A stretch of DNA of 64,000 bases from Verrucomicrobiaceae bacterium (GTDB lineage Bacteria > Verrucomicrobiota > Verrucomicrobiia > Verrucomicrobiales > Verrucomicrobiaceae), in NCBI GenBank assembly GCA_027490195.1, contig JAIXYN010000009.1:1-64000 (forward strand), written 5' to 3'. Every line of letters starts with the position of its first letter. Position 1 is the first letter of the stretch. Positions 36,301 to 44,462 of the stretch are shown in pieces. The position numbers were made by a program, and so were the translations under genes. The notes beneath the pieces are model-generated. The model did no database searches. It was not told where the DNA came from and worked only from the letters and a program-made list of their open reading frames with translations.

Positions 36301-37617
36301 CAGCCCGAACTCCTCGGCCCCGCAGGCGGCACACCTCCTTCCAGCGGTGGCAATCAGGCACTCACCGAAAACGACTGGACCATCACCACCAATGCCGCAG
36401 CCCCCTTCTCCCCGCACGGCCTCGGCGGCATGTTCAAAGGCGAGCCCCGCTGGAGTTACCCCAGCGCATGGCCCGGCCTGCACGCCAGTCATGAGGCGGC
36501 CATCCCAGATCGTCCCGGCATGGTCGTCGGTCACACCCGTCTTCTCGGCGGCTTCGTTCAGGGCAGGGCAGGGGCCATGTTCTGCATCAACGGCAACATG
36601 GGAAACATGTACCTCTTCACCGCAGACGGCCTCTTCGTCGCCACCCTCTTCCACGACATCCGCCTCCGCCCCAACTGGGCCGCGCCTGTCGCTACGCGCA
36701 ACATGGATGTCACCAATGTCTCCCTGCACGACGAAAACTTCTGGCCCAGCATCACGCAGACACCCGACGGCAAAATCTTCCTCATCGACGGCGGCCGCAC
36801 CAGCCTCGTCCGTGTCGATGGCCTCGACTCCATCCAGCGCCTTCCCGATCAAACCCTCGAAGTCACCCCCGCCGATCTCGACAAATCACGCGCCTGGTTC
36901 GCCCGCGCCGAAGCCGCACGCCAGCAGGCTCGCGGCAGCGGCACCCTCAGCGTCGTCATGCGCCAGCAGCCTCCCGTCGTCGATGGCAAACTCGACGACT
37001 GGCCCGCCACCACCGACTGGGCTTCGATCGACCGCCGTGGCATCAAAGCCAACTTCAACAGCAACTCCCGCCCCTACGAAGTCAGCGCCGCCGTCTCCCT
37101 CAGTGGCGACAAACTCTACGCCGCCTGGCGCACCACCGAAAAAGACCTCCTCAGCAACAGCGGCGAAACCCCCAACGCCCTCTTCAAAACCGGCGGCTGC
37201 CTCGATCTCATGCTGCAAGCAGACACCGACCAGCGCCTCCTCATCACCCTGGTCAAAGGCAAGCCCCGCGCCATCCTCTATCGCCTCAAAGTCCCCGGCA
37301 CCACCCAGCCCATCGCCTTCGGCAGCCCCTGGCGCAGCATCCACATCGACGTCGTCGAAGACGTCACCGACCGCCTCAGCTTCGCCACCGATACCACCGG
37401 CAATTTCGAAATCAGCCTCCCCTTGGAAACCCTCCACTGGCAGCCCAAACCCGGCGACACTGCCCGCGCCGATCTCGGCGTCCTTCGCGGTTCCAACGGC
37501 CAGACCACCCAGCGCATCTACTGGTCCAACAAAGCCACCGCCATCACCGCCGACGTCCCCAGCGAAGCCGAACTCACCCCCCAGCTCTGGGGCAAATGGA
37601 AAATCATCCAGGAATGA
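33349..37617 (+). CDS. Very large secreted NHL-repeat protein with C-terminal CBM9-like domain
   Basis: The 1422-residue product starts at ATG 33349, three bases after the previous stop. A signal peptide (about 1-27, ending SAHAQ) is followed by discoidin-like/beta-sandwich regions (about 60-390) and a FlgD-like Ig segment (about 400-480, FPAGENTAWWDGSDD). Next come NHL/beta-propeller repeats at about 620-800 (PRGVAYDPQGRLLVLS, PRHVTTDAAGNIFITD, PNGLALDSQGHIWVAES) and further propeller-like sequence to about 1180. The last segment from about 1205 (PPVVDGKLDDWP) is a DOMON/CBM9-type carbohydrate-binding or haem-binding fold. The combination suggests binding of a polymer at the cell surface, but no catalytic motif is identified. 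Confidence 0.85.
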   Translation: MRLAFSQLQKFVLGTCLCISCSAHAQDFKALDPALLDPANFAQSVAGKESPNDTGPQTVVWTQKTKPDFRGVKFGEDLQAGMRHLRIGFIKPVAIGSVLVSGGGTLSVLKTSSANPGDLSDDSQWQPAERLINGAASYTEVPAGDYALWLLPPGTETRALRFSHAPAPGDREMAGVLGGVWVLPERLGNVAPQALVQSRARDDVSAKIVDESGNKTWQAWDNGEQGAALPISLEHPEIVTLTWPTSVHLNGLCLLWAGVAAIEIDTFTGPDNLALQDATESSWQHIATKTGIESLYPLPLGPHWIPFEKPAQTRALRLRIIAGPRSTHPHLDSKVKDGRRAWLGEVMALAPLKEDAKLASLVLPKATEEPPPIPVKFTLPEAGLVTLVIEDAQHHRVRNLVSETPFPAGENTAWWDGSDDLLRDPEAAKHGVYNIPTRPVAPGTYTVRGLWRKPVKLHYEFSIYNAGKPAWTTADNTGCWLTTHTPPTSIATIPASKTADGKPLIIMGTRIAEGGHGLQWLQEDGTKIGGQHWVGGTWTGAPTLAVDLGAQAVTDHACYVGSVWEGELRITAKKRDLSDQPVFKVKLGDDPRLKENDPRRPPVLAGFDGGEHTFVLAGIAAHNGELICSMPRQNELMAFNIKADAFEKSVSIPDPRGVAYDPQGRLLVLSGTKLLRLEAYDAKPQPLISTGLDDPRHVTTDAAGNIFITDRGTSHQVKVFSAKGEFVRTIGIAGAPALGKYNPKHMNNPNGLALDSQGHIWVAESDNYPRRVSVWSDKGTLERTFYGPTEYGGGGVLDPQDATKFFYKGMEFALDWKSGTDSLQRVFARPDPLMEAHGGHFSPDYPLYAHGKRYFTSCYTHNPTGGDNAAFLWRDDGESAKLVAGIGDAHYFQILRTPEFRSLWPTGTKPDEENPSPEKHAAFIWSDLNEDGRPQPNEVKMTKEVLRGITVMNDLSFIAARFGDKTARFAPAKISSTGVPEYNLQPELLGPAGGTPPSSGGNQALTENDWTITTNAAAPFSPHGLGGMFKGEPRWSYPSAWPGLHASHEAAIPDRPGMVVGHTRLLGGFVQGRAGAMFCINGNMGNMYLFTADGLFVATLFHDIRLRPNWAAPVATRNMDVTNVSLHDENFWPSITQTPDGKIFLIDGGRTSLVRVDGLDSIQRLPDQTLEVTPADLDKSRAWFARAEAARQQARGSGTLSVVMRQQPPVVDGKLDDWPATTDWASIDRRGIKANFNSNSRPYEVSAAVSLSGDKLYAAWRTTEKDLLSNSGETPNALFKTGGCLDLMLQADTDQRLLITLVKGKPRAILYRLKVPGTTQPIAFGSPWRSIHIDVVEDVTDRLSFATDTTGNFEISLPLETLHWQPKPGDTARADLGVLRGSNGQTTQRIYWSNKATAITADVPSEAELTPQLWGKWKIIQE

Positions 37618-37983
37618 ATGCCCCTCGGACACGACAGCTTTTTGTGGGTTCCATGATTACAGGAACTCAGCACGCTCCTGGTGAACGACCGTTCTCTTTC
37701 GCCACAACACTCCGCCACACACCAGCCCCAAAGGGGCTGCGGAATATAGCCCAGGGTCAGCCGAGCCTAAGCGAGGCGACCCTGGGTATGTCAACGCATC
37801 ACCGGGAAGCAAACCCAGCGATCCCTTCACGCGCCGCGCTCTCCAGCTGCGTCTTAAACGCACCACCGCTGCTGCAAGCGTCCCCAGCGCTCCCAAACCC
37901 TGCGCCCGTGACCAAGCTCCATTCCATCCCGGAATAAATCCTCCGTATCCCATTCCCTTGCTCTCCATTCCCTTGCAAAAAAC
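37618..37983. other. Intergenic region with dispersed repeat and motif pair
   Basis: No gene is supported. Bases 37730-37819 are related to 43392-43480. Two CATTCCCTTGC motifs at 37951-37961 and 37966-37976 lie just ahead of the next start codon. Confidence 0.5.
37730..37819 (+). repeat. Dispersed repeat copy A (about 90 bp)
   Basis: It shares AAAGG, CTGCGG, AGCCCAGGG, CGAGCCT, GCGAGGC, CCTGGGT and CCGGGAAGCAAACCCA, in the same order and orientation, with 43392-43480. The AGCCCAGGG/CCCTGGG parts can pair. Confidence 0.65.
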
Positions 37984-39363
37984 ATGCGCTTCCTTCTCCT
38001 CCTACCCGTTCTAATCACATCCGCGCACGCCGCCGATCCCGTCATCACCTACGACGAACACATCAAGCCCATCTTCCGTGAGCACTGCCTCAAATGCCAC
38101 GGCGACGACGAACAAAAAGCCGATCTCAACCTCGCCAACTTCACCGCCACGCTCAAAGGCGGCAGCGGTGACAAAGCCGTCATCGCCGGCCGCGCCAGCC
38201 AAAGCCTCCTCTTCACGGCCATCACCGCCGAAGACGATGCCGAGCGCATGCCGCCCAAAAAAGCAGCCATTCCCGCCCCGCAGATCGAGCTCATCCGCCA
38301 GTGGATTCAGGGCGGCCTGCGCGAATCCTCCGCCAGCAAATCCCTCGTCGCCGAACGCGACACCACCTTCACCCCCACCACCGACATCAAACTCGACGGC
38401 CCACCGCCGATGCCCGAGTCTCTCCCGCCCTTCACACCTCCGGCCCTGAAGCGCCCGTTGCCCATCATCGCCATGGCCGCCAGCCCCCGCGCCCCGCTCA
38501 TCGCCGTCGCCGGTCATGAACACGTTCGCCTCCTTGATGCCACCACCCAGCAGCCCCTCGGTGCCCTCGCCTTCCCCGAAGGCCAGCCCAACGTCATCCG
38601 CTTCAGCCACGACGGCCGCGTCCTCATGGTCGCCGGTGGCAAACCGGTGCAGTCCGGCAGCGTCGTCCTCTTTGACATCAAAACCGGCAAACGCCTCGCC
38701 ACCATCGGCGACGAAACCGACGCCGTCCTCGCCGCAGACCTCAGCCCCGATCAGCAGTTCGTCGCTCTCGGTGGCTCCGGAAAAATCGTCAAAATCTACG
38801 GCACCGCCGATGGCAAACTCCGCCACAAGCTCACCAAGCACACCGACTGGATCACCGCCCTCGCCTTCAGTCCCGATGGCAAAAAACTCGCTAGCTCAGA
38901 TCGCGCCGGCGGCATCCATCTCTGGGACCCCACCGGCGGCGGCATCCTCCTCTCCCTTTCCGAGCACAAAGCCTCCGTCCGCGCACTCGCCTGGCGCAGC
39001 GACAGCAAAATGCTCGCCAGCGGCGGCGAAGACGGCCTCCTCATCTGGTGGGACGCCAAAGACGGCTGGCCCACATTCACCAATAACAATGCCCATCCTC
39101 CAGCGCGCCCACAGGGTACCTACGGCAAGCTCCCCAACGGCGTCCTCGCCCTCGCCTTCGGTCCCCAAGGCGAACTCCTCACCGCAGGGCGCGACAATCA
39201 AGTGCGCCTGTGGAGCGCCAGCGGCGGAGCCATAAAATCATTTCCTTCAGAGGGATCACTCCCCCTGCAGACCAGCATCACCTTTGACGGCAAAGGGCTA
39301 TTTGCCGGAGGTGCGGACGGTGTTGTTCGCTGCTTGCTGGGGAGCTTGAATCATTCTCGTTGA
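37984..39363 (+). CDS. Secreted cytochrome c (PSC1-like) WD40 protein
   Basis: The 459-residue product has a signal peptide (1-16). A planctomycete-type cytochrome c domain has C35-LK-C38-H39 (about 20-125, with MPPKKAAIP). WD40 propeller repeats follow from about 155 ([60 protein letters not shown]). Such proteins accompany DUF1501/DUF1549 genes and may pass electrons. The last 66 bases overlap, tail to tail, the lipoprotein gene on the other strand. Confidence 0.92.
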   Translation: MRFLLLLPVLITSAHAADPVITYDEHIKPIFREHCLKCHGDDEQKADLNLANFTATLKGGSGDKAVIAGRASQSLLFTAITAEDDAERMPPKKAAIPAPQIELIRQWIQGGLRESSASKSLVAERDTTFTPTTDIKLDGPPPMPESLPPFTPPALKRPLPIIAMAASPRAPLIAVAGHEHVRLLDATTQQPLGALAFPEGQPNVIRFSHDGRVLMVAGGKPVQSGSVVLFDIKTGKRLATIGDETDAVLAADLSPDQQFVALGGSGKIVKIYGTADGKLRHKLTKHTDWITALAFSPDGKKLASSDRAGGIHLWDPTGGGILLSLSEHKASVRALAWRSDSKMLASGGEDGLLIWWDAKDGWPTFTNNNAHPPARPQGTYGKLPNGVLALAFGPQGELLTAGRDNQVRLWSASGGAIKSFPSEGSLPLQTSITFDGKGLFAGGADGVVRCLLGSLNHSR

Positions 39364-39657
39364 AGGCAGTTCGTAGCCACCGTGGTCCCAGTTGTTGCCC
39401 ACATTCGTCGCCACGTCATCATACGTGAAGTTCTCACCGTAGTTGATCGTCGGCTGTGGCCAGACGCTGTAGCCATTGCCATAGCCACCGCCATGCCCGC
39501 CGAAGCTCGGTGCCCCGTTGAAGTTGCTGCCGTAATAGGTGCCACCTGGGGAGACGCGCTTGTAGCCGCCACTACCCCAGCTCCAGTCATGACCACAGGA
39601 AGTGAGGGACAAAGCGGCAAGAACCGAGAGAATGACCAAGGAGTGAGCGGATTTCAT
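39298..39657 (-). CDS. Small Gly/Tyr/Asn-rich predicted lipoprotein
   Basis: The 119-residue product has a lipoprotein signal with lipobox L-T-S-C (lipidation at Cys21), then a Gly/Tyr/Asn/Ser-rich, probably disordered mature part ([14 protein letters not shown]). No family is recognised. Its 3' end overlaps the converging cytochrome-WD40 gene by 66 bases. Its strand bias differs from the flanking genes, consistent with a real coding frame. Confidence 0.6.
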   Translation of the reverse strand: MKSAHSLVILSVLAALSLTSCGHDWSWGSGGYKRVSPGGTYYGSNFNGAPSFGGHGGGYGNGYSVWPQPTINYGENFTYDDVATNVGNNWDHGGYELPSTRMIQAPQQAANNTVRTSGK

Positions 39658-39849
39658 GGAGCGAATGATGTGAGTGCTGGCGGGTTATTTTATGGAGAAT
39701 TGGCCAAGCCAAAGAAAAAAGCAATCCTATAAATCCATCACCCCGAACAGTTTCGCGCCCAATCCTCCTAAAACGAGGCATCCGGCAGACCCAAAGTTTC
39801 CATCCGAGACTTGGAATCTTCCCCACCACATTCACGTTACCACCCACCC

Positions 39850-40491
39850 ATGAAACTCACCCTCCTAGCCCTTCTCGCCACCGCCTCCCTCTCCCTGGCC
39901 GTCGATCCCCCCGACACCACCGGTTGGAAGGACCTCATCTCCCCCGACCTCTCCAACACCGTCGCCCCCGGCAAATGGGAGCTCAAAGACGGCATCCTCG
40001 TCGCCAAAGACCACGACACCCTCTGGACCAAAGACTCCTACGGCGACTTCATCCTCGACCTCGACTTCAAAGTCGAAAAGGAATCCAACAGCGGCATCTT
40101 CCTCCGCTCCGGCAACATCAAAGACGTCCTCTCCGCCCTCGAAATCCAGGTCCACGACTCCGCAGACGGCAGCAAATACGGCATGGTCGCCGCCATCTAT
40201 GACGCCATGCCCCCCAGCAAGAGCATGGCCAAGCCCGTCGGCGAGTGGAATCACTTCACCATCACCTGCAAAGGCCCCCTCGTCAGCGTCGTCTTCAACG
40301 GCACGGAAGTCATCAACGCCAACCTCGACAACTGGCCCGCAGCCGGCAAAAACCCCGACGGCACCCCCAACAAATTCAAAAACGCCCTCAAAGACTACGC
40401 CCGCACCGGCCCCATCGGCCTCCAAGGCCTCCACGGCAAAGCCCAGGCCCCCGTCTACTACCGCAACATGAAGATCAAGGTTCTGGAGTAA
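39850..40491 (+). CDS. Secreted DUF1080 (3-keto-disaccharide hydrolase) protein
   Basis: The 213-residue product begins MKLTLLALLATASLSLAVD, a signal peptide. An in-frame start 13 codons earlier is less likely. The rest is a DUF1080 concanavalin-like fold (GDFILDLDFKVEKESNSGIFLRSG and GEWNHFTITCKGP). The family is now described as 3-keto-disaccharide hydrolase, but many members are uncharacterised. Context fits a periplasmic sugar-processing role next to the cytochrome/DUF1501 module. The gene sits 22 bases before the DUF4145 gene. Confidence 0.9.
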   Translation: MKLTLLALLATASLSLAVDPPDTTGWKDLISPDLSNTVAPGKWELKDGILVAKDHDTLWTKDSYGDFILDLDFKVEKESNSGIFLRSGNIKDVLSALEIQVHDSADGSKYGMVAAIYDAMPPSKSMAKPVGEWNHFTITCKGPLVSVVFNGTEVINANLDNWPAAGKNPDGTPNKFKNALKDYARTGPIGLQGLHGKAQAPVYYRNMKIKVLE

Positions 40492-40512
40492 GATGATTTC
40501 AACAGCTCTACA

Positions 40513-41250
40513 ATGTCCAATAACACGCAACTCGTGACCACATCTGTTTTCTGCAATCACTGCAAACTGCGAACTAAGCATGAGTTGATTGCAACTCATG
40601 CAAGTGAATATACCGAATGGGATGCCACTGATGACGAAGACTTTCCCATCTATACGGAGGATTTTGAATGGAATTTGTGGAAGTGTCGGGGATGCGAAAC
40701 TGCGCTACTTCAGAAAAAAACCCATTTCCATGGAAATGAAGATGCACAGGGAAATCCTGTTCATTCATTTGAATACTTTCCTGCTCGTAGTGAGTTCAGC
40801 TACAAAGAGCGTCATTTCTTAAAACTGCCTTCTCAGATTGCGGTTATCTACAAAGAATCTTGTGCTTCCTACAATGCCAAGTTGCCGCTGCTCTGCGCAG
40901 GAGGGTTAAGAGCTTTGATGGAAGCTATATGCCGAAACAAAAATGCTCCTGGCAACAACCTATATCAGCGGATCGATGGGCTAAAAACGCTCTTGCCCGA
41001 AAGCCTGGTTCAAAACCTTCATAGTTTGAGGTATCTTGGAAACGACGCATTGCATGAACTAAAGCCTCCAGCTATGTCGGACCTGAGGCTAGGGCTAGAA
41101 ATTCTTGGCGACTTAATGAATTATTTCTACGATCTAGACTACAAAGCCAGCTCGCTTGCCAGCCGAAAAAAAGCGAGTGTGCTGCCTGTGCCCAATAATG
41201 TTATCCCCCCCTCATTAGGAGATTCTTCGCCGGAAGGGAATGGCGTCTGA
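40513..41250 (+). CDS. DUF4145 protein with N-terminal zinc-ribbon-like motif
   Basis: The 245-residue product has C14-NH-C17 and C58-RG-C61, a probable zinc ribbon, followed by a DUF4145 helical domain (CAGGLRALMEAICRNKNA, LHSLRYLGNDALHEL). DUF4145 is related to HEPN-like helical domains often fused to restriction or nuclease domains. No nuclease is fused here. The gene is clearly more AT-rich than its surroundings and uses mixed codons, so recent acquisition is likely. A defence role is inference. It has no recognisable partner next to it. Confidence 0.8.
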   Translation: MSNNTQLVTTSVFCNHCKLRTKHELIATHASEYTEWDATDDEDFPIYTEDFEWNLWKCRGCETALLQKKTHFHGNEDAQGNPVHSFEYFPARSEFSYKERHFLKLPSQIAVIYKESCASYNAKLPLLCAGGLRALMEAICRNKNAPGNNLYQRIDGLKTLLPESLVQNLHSLRYLGNDALHELKPPAMSDLRLGLEILGDLMNYFYDLDYKASSLASRKKASVLPVPNNVIPPSLGDSSPEGNGV

Positions 41251-41332
41251 AGTTTAGGAATGTGATCGTTGTATGAGAGAAGACCCCTGACATCAGGCAA
41301 GCTTAATCGCTCATTCCGGATATATAGCCACC

Positions 41333-43231
41333 TCACCCCGCACACGCCACCCGCACCTCTTCCAGCTCCGCCCACCTTGTAAACTTCCCCTCCAGCTCAT
41401 GCTTCTTCGCATCGAGCTTGGCAATGAACTCATTCGTCCCCGCGCCCAGCTTCACAAACGTCTCCGGGTTGCTCAGCTCACCCTCCATCGCCGCGATCTC
41501 GCTCTCCAAACTCGTGATCGCCGCCTCGCACTCCGCCAGCTCCCGCTGCTCTTTCTGCGACATCTTCTTCACCTTCGGCGCATTCGCAGCCACCACCTTC
41601 TCCTTCTTCACCGCCGCATTCACCAGCGCCAGCTCCGCCGCCGCTTTGGCCGCCCGCTTCTCCTGGTAGTAGCTGTAGTTCCCCGCGCACTCATGGATGC
41701 GTCCTTGGCCTTCAAAGGCGATCAACCGGTCGCACACACGGTCCAGGAAGTACCGGTCATGGCTCACCACCAGCACGCAGCCCTTGAAGGAAAGAATCGC
41801 CTCCTCCAGCACCCGCATCGTCTGCAGATCCAGATCATTCGTCGGCTCATCCAGAATCAAAAAGTTGCCACCCCGACGCAAAATCTTCGCCAGCAGCACA
41901 CGGCTCTGCTCGCCACCGCTCAGCTCCTTCACCCGCATCGTCACACGTTCGTCCGTGAAAAGGAATCGCCGCAGGTAAGTGCGCACATGCATCTTCTCCG
42001 GCCCAAACTGCACAAACTCAGACATCGGCCCCGCCACCTCCTCCATCACGCTGTTCTCCGGGTTCAGCAGCAGGCGTTGCTGATCCACATAGTTAAACAC
42101 CGTCCGCTTGCCAATCGTGACCTTCCCCTCGTTCGGTGCCTGCTGCCCCATCAGCATCCGCAGCAGCGTCGTCTTGCCCAATCCATTGCGGCCGATGATC
42201 CCCGTGCACGTCCCCGCTTCAAAGCTCAGATTCAGATGACTGAACAACCACCGGTCATTGATGTGCGCGCCGATCTCCACCGCATCGATGATCGTGTTCG
42301 CCAGCGGCGCGGCTGGCGGGATGATCAAATCCATCACCAGCTCCTCTTCCGGCGCATCCATCGCCGCCACACGGTCATACTCATCCAGTCGCGATCTCTG
42401 CTTCGTGCCACGCGCTTTGACCCCCGCACGCACAAACTCCAGCTCATGCTTCAGGAAATTCTGCCGCCGCCGCTCCGAATTCGCCTCCACAGATTCACGG
42501 ATCGCCTTGCTCTCCAAAAAGTCACTGTAGTTCCCCGGGTGACTGTAAATCCGGCTGTCATCGATCTCGATGATCCGCGTCGCCACCCGATCCAAAAAGT
42601 ACCGGTCATGCGTCACAAACAGCACCGCCCCCGTGAAGTCTCGCAGGAAAATCTCCAGCCACTCGATCGACTCCGCATCCAGATGGTTCGTTGGTTCGTC
42701 CAGCAGCAGCAGATCCGGCTGCGACACCAGCGCCCGCGCCAGCGCCACACGCCGCTTCTCACCACCCGATAAACCTTTCACGATGCGATCCGCCGCCGGC
42801 AGCCCCAGCTCATTCATCGCCGTGCTGATCCGCGTCTCCACACCCCAGCCATCATGCAGTTGGATCTGGTGCAGCAAATCATCCTCCTGATCCCCCTTGT
42901 AGTCGCCGGTTTCGTAGCGCTCCACCATCTCCAGCAGCGCCGCAGCACCCGCCCGCACGTTGTCGATCACGCTCGCCTCATCATCCAGCACAAACTCCTG
43001 CGCCAGATGGCTCACAATAATGCCATTCCTTCGCGAGATCGTCCCGCTGTCCGGCTTCTCCGTCCCCACCAGGATGCGCATCAGGCTCGTCTTACCAGAC
43101 CCATTGCGTCCCACCAGCCCCAGCTTCTCACCCTCATGAATGCTCATCGTCGCATCATTGAAAACCTGTTGCAGCCCAAATTGAAGGCGCAGGTCTTTGG
43201 CGGAAACGACAGCAGGAGTAATAGGAGACAT
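41333..43231 (-). CDS. ABC-F family ATPase (Uup-like)
   Basis: The 632 residues contain two ABC ATP-binding cassettes without membrane segments: Walker A GRNGSGKTSLMR (about 42) and GRNGLGKTTLLR (about 350), with signature motifs LSGGEKRRVALARAL and LSGGEQSRVLLAK and Walker B LLLLDEPTNHLD and FLILDEPTNDLD. The C-terminus is a coiled-coil tail (SQKEQRELAECEAAITSLE, about 560-630), the Uup hallmark. ABC-F proteins act at the ribosome, and Uup is also linked to DNA metabolism. It is a single gene on its strand. Confidence 0.93.
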   Translation of the reverse strand: MSPITPAVVSAKDLRLQFGLQQVFNDATMSIHEGEKLGLVGRNGSGKTSLMRILVGTEKPDSGTISRRNGIIVSHLAQEFVLDDEASVIDNVRAGAAALLEMVERYETGDYKGDQEDDLLHQIQLHDGWGVETRISTAMNELGLPAADRIVKGLSGGEKRRVALARALVSQPDLLLLDEPTNHLDAESIEWLEIFLRDFTGAVLFVTHDRYFLDRVATRIIEIDDSRIYSHPGNYSDFLESKAIRESVEANSERRRQNFLKHELEFVRAGVKARGTKQRSRLDEYDRVAAMDAPEEELVMDLIIPPAAPLANTIIDAVEIGAHINDRWLFSHLNLSFEAGTCTGIIGRNGLGKTTLLRMLMGQQAPNEGKVTIGKRTVFNYVDQQRLLLNPENSVMEEVAGPMSEFVQFGPEKMHVRTYLRRFLFTDERVTMRVKELSGGEQSRVLLAKILRRGGNFLILDEPTNDLDLQTMRVLEEAILSFKGCVLVVSHDRYFLDRVCDRLIAFEGQGRIHECAGNYSYYQEKRAAKAAAELALVNAAVKKEKVVAANAPKVKKMSQKEQRELAECEAAITSLESEIAAMEGELSNPETFVKLGAGTNEFIAKLDAKKHELEGKFTRWAELEEVRVACAG

Positions 43232-43624
43232 GAGTGGGGGGGCGGCTCAGATAGCACGCTCTCCCTCCCCCTGCGACAGATTACCTTCCACCAGCTCCAA
43301 AAGATCTCCTGCATGCATGCCACTCGTTAAACCCGAACGTCGTTCGTTGAATAGGTCTGATGAGGACGAGAACTGCCGCCTCTCAAGCACCAAAGGTGCG
43401 GCCTATCGCAGCCCAGGGCAGACGAGCCTGGGCGAGGCCGCCCCTGGGTTTCCGCCATTCCAATCCGGGAAGCAAACCCACCACTCCACCACACCCCACG
43501 CCCACCAGCAGCGTCTGCAAAAAGTTCCGCCTCGCCTCAGTCCCCTCCGAACAATTTACAATTCTCAGTTTTCAGTTCCCAGTTTTCAATCCCCGACCAC
43601 TCCAACAATCTCCGCCAATAACCC
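43232..43624. other. Intergenic region with dispersed repeat
   Basis: No gene is seen. It contains repeat copy B (43392-43480), a low-complexity TCAGTTTTCAGTTCCCAGTTTTC-like stretch around 43565-43590, and a CACGC/CGTCTG patch. Two leftward genes flank it, so the promoter of the GDPD gene is not here but beyond its start. Confidence 0.45.
43392..43480 (+). repeat. Dispersed repeat copy B (about 90 bp)
   Basis: Direct-orientation relative of 37730-37819, ending in the same CCGGGAAGCAAACCCA. The distance between copies is about 5.7 kb, so a direct-repeat recombination would delete six genes. Confidence 0.65.
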
Positions 43625-44416
43625 TCACCTCCCCCCCAGCGCTTCCCTCACCATCACCGGATCATCCGTCGTGATCCCATCCACCCCCAGCTTCGCAAAC
43701 CGCAGCACATCCGCAGGCTTGTTCACCGTCCACACATACAGCCCAAAGCCCGCATCACGTACCTGCTTCACCATCGCCTCATCCCACGGAAAATCACTGC
43801 TCCCCAGATCCAGCCCATCCAGCTTGTCCGCCTTCGTATCCGCAATGAGCTGCGTCAGATCCGTCGGCCTCTTCTCCTTTGTCTTCCCAGCCGCAAGCCG
43901 GTAAACCTGGATCCACGGCATCGCCTTCTTCGATTCCGCCGCCGCATCCCGCTTGAACGCAATGATCGCCAGCTGCGCCGCACGCTCCTTCATCGGCTCC
44001 AAAATCCGCTTCAGCTCTGGCACAATTTCCGCCCCGCATTTGATCTCGATAAAGAACCGCCGCTTGCCCATCGGCATCGTCGCCAGCGCCTGCTCCAGTG
44101 TCGGGATCTTCTCACTTGCCCACTCCTGGCCCTTCCAAGATCCCGCATCCAGCGCCATCAGCTCCGCCTGCTTCGCAGTCGCCACATCCATCTTCACTCC
44201 CGTCGTGCGCTTCGTGTCTTTGTCATGAATCACCGCCGTCTTGCCATCCGCCGTTAGGTAGACATCCAGCTCGCACGCATCCGTCTGATTCTTCCACGCC
44301 AGCTCAAAGGCCCCCAGCGTGTTCTCCGGCGCACGCGCGGAAAAACCACGATGCGCAACGATTTCGACAGCTTGGGCGGACATGGCGGTAAAAAGGAAAA
44401 CAGCAGCGAACTTCAT
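43625..44416 (-). CDS. Exported glycerophosphodiester phosphodiesterase-like protein
   Basis: The 263-residue product starts MKFAAVFLFTAMSAQAVE, a signal peptide. Longer frames through the divergent spacer are rejected. The GDPD TIM-barrel signatures are seen: IVAHRGFSARAPENTLGAF, ACELDVYLTADGKTAVIHD (catalytic His, Glu, Asp set) and GLYVWTVNKPADVLRF. It hydrolyses glycerophosphodiesters in related proteins. It is transcribed away from the type I phosphodiesterase gene, with only 46 bases between the starts, so a shared promoter region is likely. Confidence 0.92.
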   Translation of the reverse strand: MKFAAVFLFTAMSAQAVEIVAHRGFSARAPENTLGAFELAWKNQTDACELDVYLTADGKTAVIHDKDTKRTTGVKMDVATAKQAELMALDAGSWKGQEWASEKIPTLEQALATMPMGKRRFFIEIKCGAEIVPELKRILEPMKERAAQLAIIAFKRDAAAESKKAMPWIQVYRLAAGKTKEKRPTDLTQLIADTKADKLDGLDLGSSDFPWDEAMVKQVRDAGFGLYVWTVNKPADVLRFAKLGVDGITTDDPVMVREALGGR

Positions 44417-44462
44417 GAGGGAGAAAGCAAACGACGCAAGCACTCGTAACCCTTCGCCCCAA

